From Cycas panzhihuaensis (taxonomy: Eukaryota; Cycadophyta): a stretch of 64,000 bases of DNA. The DNA lies in contig CM041465.1 in the NCBI GenBank assembly GCA_023213395.1, positions 121,031,741 through 121,095,740 on the forward strand. Reading direction: 5' to 3'. This document shows positions 55,934 to 64,000 of the stretch, piece after piece; within the stretch, counting starts at the first letter, position 1; every line of letters begins with the position of its first letter. The notes beneath the pieces were generated by a model that worked only from the letters and a program-made list of their open reading frames with translations, was not told the DNA's origin and ran no database searches. The translations under genes were made by a program, and so were the position numbers.

Positions 55934-55986
55934 GGAAATCCGAACGCGTTTCGCTCTTATGAGCTCATCAACGGACATGGATCTCC
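55934..55986 (-). ncRNA. Hammerhead-ribozyme-like fold, copy P3
   Basis: Same fold as in P1: TGATGA (55965-55970), stem II GCTC-ATAA-GAGC (55953-55964), GAAA (55949-55952), and stem I arms 55979-55986 (GGAGATCC) and 55934-55941 (GGATTTCC), here fully pairable with one G-T wobble. Stem III would be the palindromic ACGCGT, too short to fold alone; minimal hammerheads of this kind are thought to act as dimers. The core C is T, so activity is not expected. Confidence 0.62.
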
Positions 55987-56232
55987 AAGTACAAAAGATG
56001 AGAATATATAGACCTCAAGGTAATCGGGTGCCTTGCGCGATAAGATTGCGCGGGAATCAAATCCTAGCAAATGGGCGGGCAAATTAATAACCTTATCTGG
56101 CAACCTGACTGGACTGAACTGGATCTGCAACAACCTGAATGGGTTGCTCTGCATCAGGCCAAAATCTGCTCCTCATCAAGAAAGTATCGAGTTTCCTTGG
56201 ATTTCTCCAACAAATCATAGCCCTCGGAATAT

Positions 56233-56355
56233 GCCTCAAGTCGGGGTCTTCTTGGCAAAGCCCAAAAAGTTTAGGGTTTAAGCTCATGCATAAACTGGGA
56301 GTAGTCCTAAACCCTAAACTTTTTGGGCTTTGCCAAGAAGACCCCGACTTGAGGC
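56233..56355. repeat. Palindrome centre of PLE unit 2
   Basis: Arms 56233-56279 and 56309-56355 are perfect 47-base reverse complements around a 29-base spacer. They carry the same TTTAGGGTTT/AAACCCTAAA inner ends as unit 1. Outward homology spans both PLE copies to about 53117 and 59406. Confidence 0.95.
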
Positions 56356-56606
56356 ATATTTCGAGGGCTATGATTTGTTGGAGAAATCCAAGGAAACTCG
56401 GTACTTTCTTGATGAGGAGCAGATTTTGGCCTGATGGAGAGCAACCCATCGGTCTTCTGATCGATTCGATCGATCGGTACCAGATAATGTCTGCCTGCCC
56501 ATTTGCTAGGATTTGATTGGCCCTCGGTATCGGCATGATTCCTGCGCAATCTTACCGCGCAAGGCATTCGATTACCTTGAGGTCTATATATTCTCATCTT
56601 TTGTAC

Positions 56607-56660
56607 TTGGAGATCCATGTCGACGATGAGCCCGTAAGCGAAGCGGCTCGATTTCCTTTC
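56607..56660 (+). ncRNA. Eroded hammerhead-like fold, copy P4
   Basis: GGAGATCC, CGATGAG and GATTTCC remain, but stem II and GAAA are replaced by CCCGTAAGCGAAGCGG. It is the plus-strand counterpart of 55934-55986 and is inactive. Confidence 0.45.
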
Positions 56661-56874
56661 CAAGTTTATAAAGATAAGTTGTTTTATTTTCATGTCCTAG
56701 CTCTTTTTGCATGTATTAATAATCGTTTAGTTAATTTCTTTTAAGTTTCTCCCATATTTGCTACACTTTTTTTTGGTTAACTTTATTTCTTGAACCTTAA
56801 GTCTTTTTCTACTGCACGCTTGAGTTATATCCAGTTTTAGAACCTAAAATCTTGTTTCAGTCATTGCCTCAAAA

Positions 56875-58780
56875 TGACCTCCGGTTTAACATCTGAGAAT
56901 CCTTCTCAAAACCCTGTTGAAAACCCTGTCGAGATTCGATTCGCGAATCCCGATCCATGTCGTTGATTCACGGCGGGTTTCGGTGAGAAACGTGTAGCGA
57001 TGCTGCCGCGAGCAAGTTCCGCAATCATTCCAGTCCCAGACATTCCTTCTGTAGAACCTGAACAAGTTCGGCGGCGTGCCCGGCATTCGCACAACTTATC
57101 GCGGGTTATCGGCCGAGATTGATCTGCGTCGAAGTTATTCTTAGGGAGAACGCGGTTCGATGATGCTTCATTCAACGAGATTCGTTCGATTCAACGGATC
57201 GAGAAAGTTCAATGAAGAAAGATCGCGACAGAGAGGATGTTAACGAGTTAACGAGCGCACCATGTTGCGATCACCGTCGCGACCTTCAAACTGCGGTATC
57301 GCTATCGCAATCGCCTTGAAATCGAGCACAAAGAAGCCGAGGAGGCGCAGAGCTAGCATTTGCAGGCCATACAGAATGACTTTGAACGCCAGATCCATGA
57401 GCAACTAGCCATTCAGAAAGGCAGTTGTGATGAGCAGCTTGCAACGCAACGTCTTGGTGAGCGACGCGCCGGTCGGGGCGTCAATGTGCCGATTTGGAAA
57501 AGCGTCTCAATGATCGCAGACCGATTCCTTCGTCTTTGTCAGTCCCTCGTGCTCCGCAAGTTTCTTTTTCCATTCCTGCTAACAATTCCTCCCGTCCTGC
57601 AGATGCTGATCAACCATCTACCTCTTCTTCTTCTTCTCCGCTTCCATTGCAGATTAATAACCTTGTCTCCAAAGCGTTTGCCGAATTCAAAAGGCAAACT
57701 TGGCGACATGATGATCCGCCGTTTGGCTCGAGATGCGGAACCGGCGTGGGTTCGTTCCTTCGATCTCAAGATCTCGCCTCCTAAAACGATGGTTGTTGAC
57801 GAAGTCTTGCTGGTAAATGCATGTCGCGTGGCGGATCGGCAGCGAATGGCAAGTTCCTGGACCAGTGTACCCTTTCTCTCGCTGCTGCTAAGGACAAAGC
57901 CAGGGACGAAATCACGCAAAATTCCACCAACTTCAGGGAAGTTTTGGAAACTCTTTGTAACTCTCTTTCCCACGTTAACTTTATTGGCACAACTATTCCT
58001 ATAGCTACTGCAGGTGCTTGGTTCGATAAAGCTATGGAAGATTTTGAATTCAAATGTAACCAATGGCTGATGGGAAACACTATTGGAGCGATGCGAGACA
58101 ATCGACTGGCGGCGACAGAAGCTCGTGACGCAACAATGAATGATGCTGATACTATGCAAGCGGAACCCTCGATTGCGGCCTGTAAACAATCGTTTAACCA
58201 GAAGTATGCCGCTCTGCAAGCCCAGATCAGAGACCTCAAAAATCTCTTGTCCGGTTCTGTTTGCACAGCTGTCACTGATCCTGCTTCGCCATCTTCCAGT
58301 AATCAGTCGAAGAAGAAGAAGAAGAAGAAAAAGAACAATAAAAGAAAGGAGAACTCTAACAGGCAACATAACAGCAATGCAAATCAACAGAGTCCAAAAA
58401 TCGGGCTGCTTGGGAGTGGGGCAGGGAGCGGCTCCACTCCCGCTGCTGCGCAGCCATCGTCCTCAGATCAGAGGTCGAACTCGCGAGCTCGTTCGAAGAC
58501 GCCTGCTCGATCTGCCTCACAGCCGCCCTTAGGAGAAAGAAGGCAGCCGCAACAAATTCAACCTCATCGCAACTTTCAGAGGCGTCGAGGTCCATGGCAG
58601 AGTTGGCAGAATTTCCAGCCGATGAATGTTCCTTGGGGGATGCCGACCCAATTGGCGGCGACTCCTCGGATGTCGCGCGATGGTTCCAATAACCACAATG
58701 GAATCAGCAGGGTGGCGGTCCTCGAGCTCGTCCGCATTCTCAGGGCAGAAGCACCACCCCAAGGCGCGTGCAAGATTAAC
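56875..58780 (+). pseudogene. PLE ORF1, copy P4
   Basis: The start near 56875 (MTSGLTSENPSQNP) and first 450 bases are riddled with short deletions relative to P3. From 57360 the reading improves: IQNDFERQIHEQLAIQKGSC, then the conserved middle (FLDQCTLSLAAAKDKARDE, NFREVLETLCNSLSHVNF, GAWFDKAMEDFEFKCNQWL), YAALQAQIRDLKNLLSGS, the KKKKKKKKNNKRKENSNRQ run near 58305-58350 and RRRGPWQSWQNFQPMNVPW. It ends in the RG-rich tail overlapping ORF2. Confidence 0.72.
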
Positions 58781-60118
58781 AAGGTGGGGATCGGTCCTTG
58801 ACAGAGCTTACTTCGCCTTGGTATTTTTGTCCAGGATGTCGCCTTCCCAGATAGAGCGCCGGATCACAAATTTGGCAATCCACAACCTCTCTGACAGAAG
58901 GCTCTCTTATTATGAGAGTAAGCTCTTAGGATTCAGTCTTAAGTTCATTCTGCGCCCGCTTGCTATGAACACACAGGATGTAATTAAGGAGTATGAAAGC
59001 TTCGCTCGTCTTCTCCAACTCCGTCATTTCTTCGGCAAGGAAGATGATCAGAAGCGAGTCGATCCCTTCAGGATTGCCAATCCCAATTGGAACCCTCCTA
59101 GGCGTTATCCCCCTCTCGAGCAGATCATCCGGATTGGTAAAGCTACTCTACTTTAGCGGCTTGGTGATACCCTGCGAAAGGAAGCTAGTCCTTTCCCGCC
59201 TAAACTTCAAAAGGCCCTGTCTTCACTTCGACGAAATAGGAATATTATCATCAAGCCTACAGACAAAAACCTTGGCACAGTGGTTCTCAAGAAGTCATGG
59301 TACGTTGGCGAGGCTATGCGACAACTCATAGATCCTCAGTTATATCAGCAAGTAGATCGTGTTCCTTGGGAGCAGATGTGGAATAGTTTGCACCGGATTC
59401 TCTACAGGTTTTCTTCCATTTTGGGTTCCAGAATGAAGTTCCTGTTAAAGAACCCACCTGACTGTGCCCTCCCCTGCGCGTTCTACTTGCTTCCAAAAAT
59501 CCATAAACCTGTTCTTGCTGGGCGTCCCATTTGTGGTTATTGTAATTACCCCCTTGAGCTTGCCTCCAAATTTCTTCATTACATGATCTTGCAAGTTCTG
59601 CTAAAGCAGAAAAACCACTTGCCCGATTCCATTTCACTACTGAAATCCTTGCCTAACTTCAAACTCCCATTGAATGTCTTGTTATTTACCTTTGATGTTG
59701 AGTCATTATACCCTAGCATTCCTACTTCTGAAGGTCTTGCTGCCCTTAGAGATATGTTGGGTGATTATTTTGTTGGGGATCTTCGGATGATTAACTGCCT
59801 TGTCGACCTTGCTGAACTTGTTCTCAAGGAACACTACCTTGAGTTCAATGGTTTATTCTTCAAACAAGTTCGAGGCACTGCTATGGGTAGTAATTTTGTT
59901 GTTGTCTATGCTTGCCTGTTTCTTTGTCATCTTGAAAAAATTGTAGAAAACAAGCTCGGCCTTTCTCAACTTCTCTTCTATAAGAGGTTTATTGATGATG
60001 CTTTTGGAGTTTGGAACGGTTCACATTCAGATCTTCAGGTCTTCTTTGATGCCTACTAGCAGGTTTATCCTAACAACATTAGGATTACTCCAGTTGTCTC
60101 CAATTCACAGACATTTTA
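58594..60118 (+). pseudogene. PLE ORF2 reverse transcriptase, copy P4 (most complete)
   Basis: After MAELAEFPADECSLGDAD a small deletion shifts the frame. From 58626 one frame runs to 60118 with only two stops, TAG at 59154 and TAG at 60057, both from CAG-type codons. Motifs in order are NLSDRRLSYYESKLLGFS, KPTDKNLGTVVL, AFYLLPKIHK (59478-59507), FTFDVESLYPSIP (Asp at 59694), FKQVRGTAMGSNF (near 59862-59897) and RFIDDAFGVW (Asp pair at 59994-59999). These are the Penelope-type reverse-transcriptase boxes with all catalytic Asp present. It stops at about 60118, before the thumb and any GIY-YIG nuclease. Confidence 0.94.
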
Positions 60119-60867
60119 AGAAGTCTGTAATTAAGAAATGAAGGAGAAAAAGTACTTTAAATCACCGCAAGTATGAGTGCCACATCACTAAGTGACCGCA
60201 AGGTGAATTACACTTAAAAGAGTACAAATAAAAAGGTTTAAAAAGACCTTTAACATACATTATTTAAAGAGGAATAAGTACATTAAAAGATCCTCTTAAA
60301 GTGCTTCAAAAGAGGACTAAGTACTTTAAAATCTCCCCTTTAAAACTACTCTCAAAGTACATTGAAAAATCATTTTAAAATAGAGTCAAAGTATAACTCT
60401 AAAGAGGATTAAGTACATGAGAAAATACACATGAAATACTCTTTTATTGAAGCCAAGAAATACCCTTTAAAAGAAGATAAAATGAAGCTTGAAAGCTTAT
60501 AGTGTTCATAAGGTTTTATACCCTTTTACACCACCAAAAAATGTACCTTGAGAAAGAGGATTAAGAGATAAAAATCCCCTTGAGAGAAGACAAAATAACA
60601 AGGTAAAAGGTTTAATGTCTTCTTGAGGTACTTTTGTATGAAGCCAATAAAGGTGCATTTATGCCACCAAAAGATGTACCTTAATGAAGAGAATAAAATG
60701 TATTAAAAATTCCTCTTAAGGTACTTTACATATCCGCCAAAAGATGCTTTACAAAAGAGGATGATCCACATGAAAAACTCCTCTCAAAACATCATTATGC
60801 CACCAATAACATCTCCTTAAAAAAGAGGTCAAAGTGCAGAGAAGAACTCCTCTTTAAGTACTTTTTA
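60119..60867. repeat. AT-rich array of GTAC-centred words
   Basis: Between 60150 and 60870 the word GTAC in contexts such as AAGTACTTTAAA, AAGTACATTAAAA and ATGTACCTTGAG recurs at least eleven times, mixed with CCTCTTAAAG and AAAGAGGA words. No fixed period is seen and no protein is coded. It may be an old degenerate satellite or an element leader; a similar word mix (GTACTTTTAAG, CTCTTAAAAC) occurs at 360-600. Confidence 0.6.
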
Positions 60868-61511
60868 TGTCACGATGATGAAATACACTTTGTAGCGAGT
60901 CCTTTACCCAATTGGACAGAAAATAGAGCAGAGTAGGACGAATTCACAGACACAGAACAATAATAGAGAAAAAAGTCCACAAATGCTAAACCCAAATAGA
61001 TCAAATTCACAAATGGCAACACCTTTTGCTCCAAAAGTATATCTTCAATTATGGGTTAAATACAAAAATACGATACAAGAATGCACAAATTATAAGTAGA
61101 GTTCCAACATGAGTACCTGTACTGCCTGTCACAATCGCCAAACCCTTCGAGGCGGGGATTCTCCCAGAAATTGCAGCCCTAAGGCCGAAAATCTGCACTT
61201 GCCTTGAGGCCGAAAATGAAGAGAGAGAGCTTCACGAATGGATCATTTCGAATGATCTCAAAGTCCCTATATATAGGCGCATAAACTGGGACAAAATGAA
61301 GTCGGCCGAGGCGAGGAGGAGTGCGCTCAAAATAATCATGAGAAGTCGGCTCTGACTTCTCCAAAAAGCTGGCGAGCTATCTTTAAATGGTCATAACTTT
61401 TGATAGGGATGTCGGAATTGACTTTCGTACGAACCGTTGGAATAAATCGTTCGAGGCCTATCATTTGAATGCTTATATGCTATAACTTTGACCATATTTT
61501 GGAGTGCTACA
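60868..61511 (-). repeat. 3' LTR of gypsy J, left end uncertain
   Basis: It ends TTTGGAGTGCTACA, followed by AGTCCCCTCCCCTTG (61512-61526), the polypurine tract on the element strand. CCCTATATATAGG near 61265 is a likely TATA region. Its left end cannot be fixed. Confidence 0.6.
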
Positions 61512-61539
61512 AGTCCCCTCCCCTTGAAATTGTGCTTTG

Positions 61540-62004
61540 CCCTCAAAGCCTTTGGCGTGTTCGGAAATTGTTTTAACCATTCATCGTTTTCCCAAGTGGA
61601 GTCTTCAATATCCAAGTTCTTCCATTTGATGAGATGCTCTTTGATGCATGCGGACCTAAGAGATTGAGTCGGGATTGTAAGATTCCGTCAGGTTCTAGCG
61701 TCATCTTTCCTTCCTCATCGAGCTCTGGTATGTTGGATTGAGGAATGATCTTTTCCCCAATTTTCTTCTTTAGACAGGATACATGGAAAACATTATGAAT
61801 TTTTGTGTTTTTTGGGAGTTGTAAGTGGTAGGCGACTTCACCTACTTTGGAAGTGATTTTGTAAAGACCAAAGTATCTAGGTGCTAGCTTTTGATTGTTT
61901 CTTTTCTGTAAGGACATCTGTTTGTATGGTTGAAGGCGTAAGAAGACCCAATCTCCTACTTCAAATTGTTGTTCCGAGCGTTTTGGATCGGCCTGTTGTT
62001 TCAT
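61540..62004 (-). pseudogene. Integrase C-terminus and chromodomain (element J)
   Basis: The frame reads EQQFEVGDWVFLRLQPYKQM, LAPRYFGLYKITSKVGEVAY, HNVFHVSCLKKKIGEKI, then shifts, and LDIEDSTWENDEWLKQFPN follows. The GDWVFLRLQPY and YHLQLP blocks are the GPY/F module of integrase, and DSTWENDEW is the chromodomain. One frameshift separates them. Confidence 0.9.
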
Positions 62005-62700
62005 TCATTTTGTACAATTGCTAGGTTATCCTTCAATTTCTCGATGGTTTCCTCCATTTGCTTAGATGTTCTTATTTGCTGGACCCATGAAGGTCTATTC
62101 GAGTTAATAATGATGGTGGCATATAGCCATACAAAGCACGGAAAGGTGTCATTTTGTTGAAGAATGATATGTGGTGTTGTACCGATTACGCTAAATGTAA
62201 CCATTGATGCCATTGCTTTTGTTTATGCGGCGAAGTTTCTCAAGTATCCTTCTAAGCATTTGTTGACAATCTCTGTTTGCCCATCCGTGCGAGGATGGTA
62301 TGATGCGCTCATCTTGAGTTTTGTGCACGCAATTTTGAATAGATCCTGCCAAAATTTACTAGTAAATTTTGGGTCACGGTCACTTACAATTGCTTTAGGA
62401 AAACCATGCAACCTATGGATCTCCTTCATATATAGTTACGCCACGTCGCTAGCCTTAGTCATCGATTTTAGTCCTCTGAAGTGGCCATTTTGGTGAGGCG
62501 ATCTATGATGACGGTGCGTCCTTTCCTTCAGAGCAAGGTAATCCGGTTATAAAATCCATGGATATTTCATCCCATTTTTGTTCTTGCGTTGGTAGCGACT
62601 GGAGTAACCCTGGCATTTTTATGCATTCAATCCTGTTTCGTTGACAGGTATCACATTCCGCCACGAACTTTTGAACGTCTGTTTTTAATCCTTTCCAATA
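62005..62700 (-). pseudogene. Gypsy integrase core (element J)
   Basis: Residues HRLHGFPKAIVSDRDPKFTS carry the second catalytic Asp, and DGQTEIVNKCLEGYLRNF carries the Glu. WDEISMDFI-like and CVKFQ-like zinc-binding pieces lie near 62560-62680 in shifted frames. The stretch before 62223 continues HKHWCQWLHLA-like residues. Frameshifts make it non-functional. Confidence 0.88.
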
Positions 62701-63039
62701 AAATGAAGCTCTTATCTTCCTGTATGTCTTGTCAATCCCTGTGTGACCTGCTATCGGTGTGGAATGGCCTTCTTGTAATATTATCTCCTTTAGCCCTGAT
62801 CTTCTAGGAATGCAAATCTTTCCTTTCTTGAGTATTATTCCTGTTGTATCTCATATGAGCAGTTTGTCCTTCCTTACTTTGTCGATCAATTGTTTGTACT
62901 TGGATCGTTGTCGTATTCCTTCTTTAATGTCTCATGCCATTTGGAGTAGCCACCGATATTGTATGTAATCTTGGTTTCGCATGAGTTTCTTGGAATTCTT
63001 GAGAGGCGTCTGCTATGACATTGTCTTTACCCTTTTTGT
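62701..63039 (-). pseudogene. Linker between RNase H and integrase (element J)
   Basis: A degraded region with no clear motif. Its place corresponds to the spacer between RNase H and the integrase zinc finger in gypsy polyproteins. Several stops are present in all frames. Confidence 0.5.
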
Positions 63040-64000
63040 ACACAATGGAGAATTCAAATGTTTGTAATTTGCTCACCCACTTTTGTTGTTAAATCGGCGG
63101 TGTCTTACGATTTAAGAAGTATTTGAGGCCCATCGTGGTCCGTTCGTGCACTGGAAGGAACCGCCTAGTAAATCATGTCTCCTTTGGTTGATCGCGTGCA
63201 TTATGGCTAGCATCTCCTTATCATAGATGGGCTTTAACTTTTCTGTTATTCAATTTCCTGCTCTAAATGCGCTATCGGTCTTCGTCTTGTAATAGGGCCG
63301 ACTCCTATGCCAAACCCTAAAGCATCGCATTCCAAAATGAATGGTTTTGAGAAGTGTAGGACTGCTAAAACTGGGGCTCTTACCATTGCACTTTTTAGTT
63401 CTTCAAAGGCTTTGTTGGTCGTTTCGTTCCATGTGAAAGCATCCTTTTTTGTTAGATCTGTAAGTGGAGCTGCTATGTTAGCATATCCTCTTATGAATTT
63501 CCTGAGGTATCTAGTTGCTCCTAGAAAGCTATGAACTCCCGTGACATTCTTTGGTGCTGGCCATTCTATTATTGCTTGGACCTTCTTGGGGTCGACCTTG
63601 ATTCTGTTTGGAGTAATGATATGACCGAGGTATTCGAGTTCCTGTTGGCCAAAGAGCATTTTTCTTGTTTGCAAAGAATAAACCTTTGCTAAAATTTCTA
63701 GGGCTAATCTCGGGTGTTCCAAATGTTCTCTCCATGTTTCTTTGTAAATGAGGATATCATCAAAAAGATTAGTACGAATTTCCTCAAACATTCCTTGAAT
63801 GTGGAGTTCAAAGTGACACAGGCGTTCTTTGGAGGCGTTGGTTAGACCAAATGGCATCACTTTGAATTGAGCAGTCCCTCATGAGTTATGAATCTTTGTC
63901 TTGTGGGCGTCCCCTCTTTTACCCGAATTTGATGGTAACCCGATCGAGAGGTCTATCTTGGAAGTATTGCACTCCATGTATTTCGTCTAGTAGGTCATCG
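63040..64000 (-). pseudogene. Gypsy reverse transcriptase and RNase H (element J), partial
   Basis: Reverse transcriptase reads MMPFGLTNAS, NLFDDILIYKETWREHLEH (catalytic box FDD), LGHIITPNRIKVDPKKVQAI, EWPAPKNVTGVHSFLGATRY and LRKFIRGYANIAAPLTDLTK. RNase H begins FILECDALGFGIGVG and continues with a TDHDG block near 63130. One frameshift sits in the palm after TNAS. The N-terminal part of reverse transcriptase continues beyond the window edge. Confidence 0.9.

Larger units (their letters stand above)
52517..59908. repeat. PLE tandem duplication, unit 2
   Basis: Second copy of the block at 45142-52516: flank 52517-53117, minus PLE P3, palindrome centre 56233-56355, plus PLE P4. Unlike unit 1 its right end is not cut at AMGSNF; the reverse transcriptase continues to 60118, so this end shows the ancestral arrangement. 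Confidence 0.92.
60868..64000 (-). mobile_element. Chromodomain gypsy element J, partial
   Basis: On the minus strand this holds a 3' LTR ending at 61511 on the plus strand, a polypurine tract, chromodomain, integrase, RNase H and part of reverse transcriptase, which runs off the right edge. The layout and many residues match element H, so both are chromoviruses of one branch. The left LTR boundary is uncertain because the partner LTR is outside the window; TGTCACGATG at 60868 is a candidate. Confidence 0.85.

Noticed and set aside
45142-60118. LINE or group II intron origin of the reverse transcriptase
   Set aside because: The LPKIHK, DVESLYPSIP and GTAMGS boxes and the NLS..L..E..LL block are PLE features; no endonuclease of LINE type and no intron ribozyme domains are seen.
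45735-60118. Whole palindrome as a simple fold-back read artefact
   Set aside because: The plus arms contain reverse-transcriptase sequence missing from the minus arms, and the two units differ by scattered substitutions, which a fold-back read would not give. Local errors in the right arms remain possible.
58594-60118. GIY-YIG endonuclease at the end of PLE ORF2
   Set aside because: Reading ends at about 60118 before the thumb; no GIY or YIG motif is found in any frame nearby.
60119-60867. Centromeric satellite
   Set aside because: No regular period or homogeneous unit is present.
1-64000. tRNA and rRNA genes
   Set aside because: No cloverleaf with A and B boxes and no rRNA core sequence was noticed; the TGGTATCAGAGC sites are primer-binding sites, not tRNA genes.

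Overview
This window is repeat-dominated nuclear DNA from a land plant, most likely a gymnosperm and probably a conifer. Four things point there. Ty1/copia and Ty3/gypsy retrotransposons are nested in one another, with primer-binding sites of the plant initiator-tRNA-Met type. Almost every open frame is broken. One exon of the plant bifunctional lysine-degradation enzyme LKR/SDH stands alone in non-coding DNA. The right third is made of Penelope-like element (PLE) reverse transcriptases, a class known in conifers as Dryad elements. The species itself cannot be read from the sequence.

Layout. 1-2173: 5' leader and 5' LTR of a minus-strand copia-like element (E) that runs off the left edge. 2300-5236: a short complete copia insertion (D) with a perfect CAGGC target-site duplication (TSD); between its cut 5' LTR and its pol remnant lies a histone H3 coding fragment. 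5482-6226: tail of another copia (F). 6227-9940: 3' half of a plus-strand gypsy (G). 9941-12506: intron-like DNA around one LKR/SDH exon (10722-10892). 12507-32392: three-layer nest. Copia A (plus) is split inside its coding region by copia B (minus, 16346-30008, TSD CTTTA), and B is split in its leader by gypsy C (plus, 21793-27573, TSD GTGAC). 32944-43259: copia I (plus), whose 5' LTR is split by chromodomain gypsy H (minus, 33462-38917, TSD CTTGT). 43690-45141: remnants and a 46-bp minisatellite.

45142-60118: the most unusual part. Four PLE copies alternate minus, plus, minus, plus. They form two head-to-head palindromes centred near 48962 and 56294, and the whole palindrome is duplicated in tandem with a period of about 7.4 kb. 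Each copy carries a long coiled-coil, basic ORF1 that overlaps the reverse-transcriptase ORF2 in the -1 frame. The 5' region holds a decayed hammerhead-ribozyme-like fold, and the palindrome centres carry a telomere-like TTTAGGG motif. The reverse transcriptase is best preserved in the last copy (58594-60118), which ends before any GIY-YIG nuclease.

60119-60867 is an AT-rich array of GTAC motifs. 60868-64000 is a second chromodomain gypsy (J, minus) that leaves the window on the right.

No gene here looks fully functional except possibly the LKR/SDH exon. Coordinates of element ends with stated TSDs are exact by reading; other boundaries are approximate.
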